Shown: one piece after another, positions 57,382 to 64,000 of the stretch
Position numbering within the stretch: the first letter of the stretch is position 1
Layout: each line of letters opens with the position of its first letter
DNA from: Polytrichum commune
Taxonomy: Eukaryota > Streptophyta > Polytrichopsida > Polytrichales > Polytrichaceae
Direction of reading: 5' to 3'
Length of the DNA: 64,000 bases
Assembly: GCA_950295325.1 (NCBI GenBank)
Contig: OX485804.1
Span: forward strand, 4,402,001 to 4,466,000
The notes under the pieces: generated by a model
What the model saw: the letters and a program-made list of their open reading frames with translations, nothing else
The model's database searches: none
Told to the model about the DNA's origin: nothing
Program-made: the position numbers and the translations under genes

Positions 57382-60300
57382 CTATCTATGCTTCTCAATG
57401 CCCATTTTCAAGCCAAATCCAAAGGGATACAAGGGATCATAATGCTTGTCGCCAACGTTCATCGGCAGCTGGTCCACAGTCTTGAACCAAGTTCTTGACA
57501 ACTTTCCTTTGAATTCATAGTTGCCAAAGAGTACATCCGCAATTCCATTGCCTTCGGTACCTGGGAGCCAGGCAGCCACAAGTGCATCCATGTAGCCTAC
57601 GTATGGCTCAATCACAATGGGCCTGCCAGAGATCACCACCACGACACATGCAATTTCAGAGCACGTGTTCTTAATCACTTCTGGATACGGTGCTTCCAAG
57701 GTCAAGTTGTTGAGGTTATCTCCCATGTATTCGGCATACGGCTCTTCACCGACAACCACGATGGCATATGCGTAACCCTTCCCCTTTGCTTCTCCTTTCT
57801 TGGGGTTAGCTTTGTACACAACCTTTGACTCTGGGCTCACTGCCTGCTGAATTCCCTCCAGAATTGTAGTTCCTGCAGCAAAATCGTAATATCAGACCCC
57901 AACATACTAAACCTTTCTACTATTCTAAGAAATTAGATTGCCCTCCACCTCAAGGACTTTCTCAGTTATGAACCTGAATTTGAATCGTACTTGAAGCAAC
58001 CACAACCATTGATACCACTGCAACTTAAAATCATCATTTGCTTACCGCACCTCAAATCATAGACTAGCCATTGGAACTATCCCAATCCCTAGATATAACA
58101 TATGATGCCACTTTTGCTCTTACAACGTAGTTGTTGTTGGAGTGTCCTCTCTACAAACAACTTGATTAGAGATAGGTTTCTTTCCCTCTTTCAGAATGTA
58201 GTAGTTTTAGGCAGTCTCAGGTCTTTCTTCCAATTGCACCATCAAGTAGATCTTAGCCACTACCTCATGGAGGCCACTGCACTCCGTTCCTTTAGGGAAT
58301 TAGCCTTTTTGCCACCAACTTGATGTACGTTTATTCACATAAGCCTTTTGGCACCCGGACTTTAGATTCGATTGTATTTCATTCCTATTTCCTTTCAGTG
58401 ATGGTACTGTTGGAATCTGGGTTGGAAGATGTGTAAATTGATTTATACCTTTGGTGATGGTTCCATTCCCGCCTTGCCATGTGATCGTCCATCCACCGCA
58501 TTGCCTGCCAATATCATTGGCATGGTAACCAGCCACAAGAATCTTTTTCGCAGTCTTGCTCAGAGGTAAGAAGGGCTTGGACCCCTTTCCATTCTTCAAA
58601 AGCACGAGTGATTTCCGCACCGCTTCCCTTCCCAAAACTCTGTGGGACTGCATTACACCCAAACAAGAAGAGTTGTTAACTTCATTTTACTTCATGCAAT
58701 TCTCACAATTCAAGGCTCTCTAGTAGGAGGGTTCGTTAGGCTTATAGCAGCAGTTAGCGTGATATAATACTTACCGCAGCACCGAGATGGGACTTAAGCA
58801 ACTTGTCTGCATACGGATACTCGAAGAGACCGGTTTGGAATTTCACACGCAGGATTCTTGATACAGCATCGTCGATCCTTGACATAGGGATGGAGCCATC
58901 TGCAACAAGTTTCTTCAAGTCGGTGATGAAGGTGTCGTAGGCAAAAGGCACCATAATCTGTCATAGATTGACACAAATAAGCAGGGGAACACTATCAAAT
59001 TCTAATCTGGCGAAGACAGATAACACCGATCCTCATTGACCACAATTTAATATGTGTCTAATTTCAATTCTTAGAGGGAGGTGTAGGTGATCCCTCCCTG
59101 TTCCGTGGAGCTTGTGATGAAGTATAAATAGCAGTCAAATAAAGATAAGAGCTCAGTTTCATATGTTCACATTGACAAAGAAATGATGATCAAAACCCTG
59201 AGCGGTTCATTTTTGTTTTCAGGTTCAGGCTTCAGGTTGAAGTCGGAAGCGGAAGAGTTGCTACCATGTCAATGCAGGCATGGAATCCTTTGTAAACGGA
59301 AGGGAATCTTTTCTCTAGAGGGAGGTGAACATGATGTCTTACCTGTTCCAGGAAGCTTGTGAAGAAGTTGAAAGAGCAGTAAAACGAAGGTAAGAACTCA
59401 GTTTCAGATGTTCAAATTGAGAAGTAACCAACGATTTTCAAAACCCTGAGCGTTTCAGTTTTGTTTTGCAGGTTCAGGGTTCAGGTTGAAGTGGGAAGTG
59501 GAAGAGTTGTTTACCATGTCAATGCCGGCATGAATTCCTTTGTAGACGGAGGAAGAGTAGTTGACACCAATTGGGTCGGTGATCCTGTCAAGTCCCATCC
59601 AGTCGGAGATGACCATGCCCTCAAACCCTAGCTGGCCTTTGAGTACATCGGTGATGAGGAAGCGGTTGGTATGCATTTTGACACCATTCCAGCTGGAGTA
59701 CGACACCATGACGGTCGACACGCCCCTATTTATGGCAGGCGGGTAACCCTTCATGTGGATGTTCACAAGTCCTTCATAGCTGATCACAGTGTTGTTTTCG
59801 TCGATACCTTTGGTTGTGCCTCCATCACCAACAAAATGCTTTGCGCAGGCAGCCACCTTCTTACTGAAATTATCACAAGAATCAACACATTCATCTTCCT
59901 GAAAATTGTAAAAATTTTACAATTCCTTCCTAATAATTAGTGCACATTAGAGTTATCCTCTAACTCAACATCACATTTGGTCGGGAGTTGGTTGTTTTGC
60001 ATACAATACCTTCCATGCTCGGTAAGTTTGTGATGCATGCTTGGAGATAGTGTGGAGGTTTGAGCGAAGAACATTCTATACTTATCGGCATATTGAGGTG
60101 CTAAAATGAGATTGGCCCTCAATGAACCAAAACAGATTGCTCTTCATTCGAATTCAAACACTATGCAGCTCCGACCATGCACCACATGTGGAAAGGTACT
60201 ATTGATATTGTATGAAAACAAGCAATGGAAAATCATAGGAGACCAACTCCCAACGGAAAGTCCATTGAGAATTGGTGAAATGATGTTTGAGTCTTGTTGA

Positions 60301-61457
60301 CTGACCTGCTTTCCACGTAAGGTCCCTTCCAACCCTTCGGTGCTTTGCCTTGCAGACCATCGATGATAGAGGTCAAGCTCGCCACCACGTCTGGATCTTC
60401 ACTGTAACTCTCATAGCACCGCCCCCACCGAGGATCTCGACAGACTGCAATGCAAGGCGCAAACACGTATGGGATTCCTGTGGCCCGAACTTCACTCGCC
60501 GTTGCAGCACCAATTCTTTCCACAAGCTCCGGGTCCCTGTGCACACCATGAGCAAAAACATCGTGTTTATATTAAACACATTCTCCACAACTAAACCTTA
60601 GCACGGAATTACCATGAGCCAAACCTCCTGGGTACGTGAAACACATCCTCCACAACTAAACCTCAGCACGAAATCACCGTGAGCAAACATCCTACGTATG
60701 TTTGAACATTTTCCACAACTAGACCTTAGCATGAATTAGCACCAGAGAGAGAGATATTGTCATCGAGGAATGAGATATGACCCCTGTGATTTACCGTGTG
60801 CATCCGAGGCCAACGTTGTGCGGGAAGATAGTTGCCCCGTACACGTTGTTGTGTCCGTGGACTGCATCGATACCATAGATCATGGGAATGGCCAAACGAG
60901 TTTTCAAGGCAGCTCGTTGGAAGTAGTCGGTGGTATTGTCCCATTGCAGGGCGGTGGCATTGGGCAAAGGTACGCTTCCACCGCCGCTCAAAACACTTCC
61001 TGCAAGCATCATATAAAAACTCATCAATTGCTAGGTGCTGGGAGTAACTTAGAACCAATGGCTATGGTGTGCCCGTATGGAAAAAGTGCAATTGCACCCC
61101 TGGAAGAACACTTCCTGCTAGCATATACATTGCTAACTGCTGGGAGTAGATTAGAACCAATGGCTATGGTTTGCCTCCATGGTAGAAATGAAATTGCAAC
61201 CACGGAAGAGGACGAGGTGCAGGCAGGTTCAGACCTATTTTGTATTGCTCGATGTCGGAGGTGTTGGCGACAGAGCGTTCGATTTGTGTCATTTGTCCAA
61301 TCTTTTCATCGAGTGTCATGCGTTTCAAAAGATCGGCCACCCTCAATTTCACCGGCTGGTGTCTGTCCTTGTAGAGGACATAGCTTGCACTGACTTGTTG
61401 CAGCAACGCCAGGCAGGAGAGCAGCAGCATCAGCACCAGCACAAGGGTGCGAGCCAT
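57382..61457 (-). CDS. Secreted GH3 beta-glucosidase / beta-glucan exohydrolase
   Basis: Seven minus-strand exons: 61235-61457, 60795-60999, 60306-60536, 59515-59863, 58775-58957, 58449-58647 and 57382-57872. All junctions are GT-AG, and the total is 1881 nt, giving 626 residues, typical of plant ExoI-type enzymes. A signal peptide ([20 protein letters not shown]) points to the cell wall. Domain 1 shows [42 protein letters not shown] and [11 protein letters not shown]. The nucleophile is Asp307 in GMVISDWMG. Domain 2 carries the candidate acid/base Glu511 in [11 protein letters not shown], ending [10 protein letters not shown]. The family removes glucose from the non-reducing ends of wall (1,3;1,4)-beta-glucans and cello-oligosaccharides; the exact substrate is not predictable. 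Introns 1, 2 and 4 contain local tandem duplications and intron 3 a dispersed repeat, but the coding frame is intact. Confidence 0.95.
59082..59520 (-). repeat. Tandem duplication of the exon 4 end in GH3 intron 4
   Basis: Units of about 220 bp: 59313-59550 (which includes the true end of exon 4) and 59082-59300. Shared blocks are CAAAACCCTGAGCG, TTTTGTTTT, AGGTTCAGG and GGAAGAGTTG, then the exon 4 tail. The copy retains a mutated tail and a donor-like ACATGGTAGC. A decoy donor could compete with the real one (ACATGGTAAAC). Confidence 0.75.
59945..60120. repeat. Relative of the 460-784 palindrome arm in GH3 intron 3
   Basis: GAGTTATCCTCTAACTCAA, GAGTTGGTTGTTTTGCAT, ATACCTTCCATG, GTGTGGAGGTTTGA and GGTGCTAAAATGAGATTG follow the order of the left arm (461-616). 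It is a single, diverged copy without the inverted partner. Confidence 0.7.
60578..60730 (-). repeat. Three tandem 63-65-bp units in GH3 intron 2
   Basis: CCACAACTAAACCTTAGCAC variants start near 60585, 60650 and 60713, each followed by an ATGAGCAAACATCCT-like stretch. Spacing is 65 then 63 bases. Confidence 0.75.
60992..61212 (-). repeat. Tandem duplication of the intron 1 acceptor region in GH3
   Basis: Units 60992-61106 and 61107-61212 share AACACTTCCTGC, TGCTGGGAGTA and TTAGAACCAATGGCTATGGT. Each unit carries a GCAG|GAAGTGTT acceptor. The one at 61000 joins exon 2 in frame; the upstream copy (about 61115) would add intron sequence. Confidence 0.75.
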
Positions 61458-63168
61458 GGCGCCAGACGTCCTCACTTCCCAAAAAAAAATTATTCTGCAC
61501 AAACAAAGAAACCGAAAAAGAAACCTCACAATTTGTTCTATTCAATCCCTGGGTCCTCAAAAGCAAAGCACACTAGAGGTCATTTTGACACTCTATAGTT
61601 CTGGTTTGCAGCACTCTCAAGCAGCAGAGCTTTTATTCATCGCCGCCCTTGCCCAAACTTCTTCAACCACAAGCTCTTTCTCCCTACTCACTACTTTCCC
61701 ACTTCTGCAATCAATCTCAACGTTCCAAGCACGCTCGGCTGACAGGAATGCCAATCTTTTCTCACAAACACGCTACTTTCCGAAGATTGAAAATGGAGCA
61801 ATCCGTACAATGTCAGAACAGTAGGATAACCGCGGCAACTTCGAAATGCAAGCCTTCACAGTAACGTCAAATTACCGCGACTCATGAACACCGCAGTAAC
61901 AGATGAAAAGAAGCACTAAACTCGAACATTGCAACTACACCCCGAGCCTCCTCAAAACTGCATGCAGTCGAGGTAGATCTAGTACCGGTCGCTAGGATAA
62001 TATGAAAGATTATTTTAACTTCTGAGCTACGGCTAATGCTCGCATGGCAAGCTCGACCTAATCTCCACTGGACTAAGCTTCAACAGCAATCTCCACAGTA
62101 CTCCAAGACGCTTAAGCTCGACGCCGGTGATGCTGCACTTTGAGAGGCAACAAGGAGAGTACACCTGCAGGTAGGCACAAGTATTACACAAACTTACAAA
62201 AGCTGACAACAACAACAACAAGAGGCAGGCCAAGGTTTTACCTGCTCCAGCTGCAGGTCCGAAAGCACCGACCTCGCACTCACTATACGAGATGTTTCAC
62301 AGAGAAGACTCGGCAGCTCTCTAAGTTAACTCAACTACTTAGAGCTGAGCTACCAACATGCAGCTGCAGATATGCAATGCTGCTGATGATAATAAGGGCA
62401 TCCACTGATGATAGGGTGAAAGTATGGAGGATCGAAGTGGATGTTAGTTAAGTAACACTCCAAAGATTCGAATCCAACGGATAAGTCGCATCAAAAACAA
62501 CTCGGATGAGGTCACAAACGGCAAGTTCCTACGCAGTCACAACTGATGATGACTGCCAGACTGAACGTGCAAGGTGGCGATCGATGCCTGGATGATGCAA
62601 CTGCTAGCCCATTTGTCAAACTGCCGTGCTGTCAGATGATCACGCCGCACATGCTTGCTTGACAAAAACAACAAACGATTGCATAACACAATTGCAAGTG
62701 AGTCGTCGCCATAGGCATACAATACAATTTGTTCTGGTGAGATTCCCTTTTTGACCAGATGGAACAATCATCACGACTTACGAAGAAAACGAGTTACCCT
62801 CCAGAGATCAGAATGCTCCTTCGTCGCCACTTCCTGCAGAGAAAGGAATTACTGTCAAGTATACCACTAACAATGAGCCTCTACCACAAGCAGCAAATAT
62901 CCCATCTAGTTGGAAGTGTTTCCCTAATGACTAATCAGGATTGCAAATCAAGGAGGTGAAACTTCAATTATCTTTTGACCTGAGGAGGGAACAAACACAG
63001 CGATGGAGGTCAGAATTCTTACTGATTTTCCTGCAAATAACTTATGAAATTTGGGGTTTGTGGCAAAATCGTCGGTGGGTCGTGAGTGATTTACGCAGTA
63101 ATATCCTGATCTTGTCCTTTCCCATGTTTAACGGATCTGTCGTCAATGCCGCAGTATTGTGCAGATAG
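61458..63168. other. GH3 5' flank, no other gene seen
   Basis: On the minus strand an AATAAAAG stretch at about 61629-61637, roughly 175 bases before the ATG, could be a TATA element. Several short frames are present on both strands with no domain. Confidence 0.4.
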
Positions 63169-63480
63169 AAGCGTGGGAGCCGAAGCAGAGAGATCTATGG
63201 TTTCTTAGATCTGTTGAGGTCCATGTACTAGTACTGTACAGGTAATTTTCCATCATGTTCGTGCCGGGTAGACCTAGCACCTGTCATGAGGCGTGGGAGC
63301 CAAAGCAGAGAGAGATCCATGGTGAGCGTAGATACCATATGATGGTGTACCACATGGGTACATATGGTGTTCTAAAATGTTCCTTTCCCTTAGATTTCCT
63401 CCCGTCATCAATGTGGCGGTGATGGTGCGGCGGCGTGGGCGCCGCAGCAGTGAGAGATCCATGTATATTGTAGAAAGTTT
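63169..63480 (+). repeat. Three degenerate tandem units, GCGTGGGAGCCGAAGCAG
   Basis: The motif GCGTGGGAGCCGAAGCAGAG and variants start at about 63169, 63291 and 63433, each followed by GAGATCCATG-like sequence. Spacing is about 122 then 142 bases. No coding sense. Confidence 0.55.
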
Positions 63481-63654
63481 AGGAAAGATATACCAAAGGG
63501 TTACATGTAGGATAATGCTACATCATGTCTGAGGCAAGTAGAGCTTCCTCCTTGTATGCTGCTACCGTTGATCTTCTTATGACCGACAACTGAGTGGTTT
63601 AGGAAATGTAGCAAATGGCTACATCTGAGGTCTAAGAATAAGGACCAGGGCTAC

Positions 63655-63722
63655 ACTAAATTGCCTAATTAGTGTGAATTACCATTTGGAGTTACGCATT
63701 GCTATAACATTTTACCGAGAGT
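63655..63722 (+). mobile_element. Fragment of the 21667-21897 MITE family
   Basis: TTAGTGTGAATTACCATTTG and GAGTTACGCATTGCTATAAC match the inner part of the right terminus of that element. The outer end is missing. Confidence 0.4.
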
Positions 63723-63750
63723 ATCATGTTTTACCCAAATAACATACGTA

Positions 63751-64000
63751 CACTAAATATGTTACTTAGGGCCACCAATTCTAATTGTCTTGCTCAATAC
63801 TAATTGTAAACCACGGTGTATTGTCACCAACACTAAATCTTAACCCAACATTATTTGTCATTCCTTGTAAATTTCTGGGGGGTTATAGTTTTATGGCGTT
63901 GCAGTTACTGTCACTTACCAAGTGACTTCTCATTCAAATTTCAACCATCCATGACAATATTTCATCACAAGTTGTTGACAAGAGAAGGTAGGGTTTTAGC
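63751..64000 (+). mobile_element. CACTAAATAT MITE cut by the window edge
   Basis: Starts CACTAAATATGTTACTTAG after TA (63749-63750) and follows 54775-55030 closely to the end of the window. The right half lies outside. Confidence 0.8.

Noticed and set aside
60770-61393. 207-codon plus-strand frame opposite the GH3 gene
   Set aside because: It is the antisense shadow of GH3 exons 1 and 2 and a tandemly duplicated intron.

Overview
This window reads as nuclear DNA of a land plant. It carries a seven-exon plant-type GH3 beta-glucosidase, an intronless HUB1/UBL5 gene with a telo-box promoter, three RPW8-like coiled-coil loci, and a decayed plant-type B3 plus telobox-MYB gene. Genes are few and the space between them is AT-rich and full of small transposons, as in a mid-sized plant genome. 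A seedless plant such as a moss or lycophyte is my guess, but nothing here fixes the species.

Layout. 0-6.6 kb holds repeat debris, including a perfect 157-bp-arm palindrome (460-784). 6.6-8 kb is the HUB1/UBL5 gene followed by three tandem copies of its downstream sequence. 8-17 kb is intergenic with several MITEs. 17-36 kb is an RPW8-like cluster: copy 1 (17.7-18.4 kb, minus, frameshifted), copy 2 (27.4-28.1 kb, minus, intact) and copy 3 (34.2-35.6 kb, plus, broken by a SINE and a MITE). The copies share 5' and 3' flanks, so they arose by segmental duplication, and foldback elements, a piggyBac-like MITE and inverted duplicates lie between them. 36-50 kb is very AT-rich, with a three-copy repeat carrying a tRNA-like head, a MITE inserted into a tandem duplicate, and degenerate tandem units. 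50.8-53.9 kb is a multi-exon B3/MYB locus with two in-frame stops. 54.7-55.4 kb is a nested pair of MITEs. 57.4-61.5 kb is the GH3 gene on the minus strand, complete at 626 codons across seven canonical exons. The window ends inside another MITE copy.

Only HUB1/UBL5 (splicing-associated ubiquitin-like modifier), the GH3 enzyme (secreted wall glucan hydrolase) and RPW8-like copy 2 look intact, and they share no evident pathway. The most informative feature is that several insertions have an unoccupied paralogous site inside the same window. This lets element boundaries and target-site duplications be read directly: TA, TTAA, and about 12 bp for the SINE. The most unusual locus is the B3 plus telobox-MYB gene, whose exon phases fit a single fused protein.
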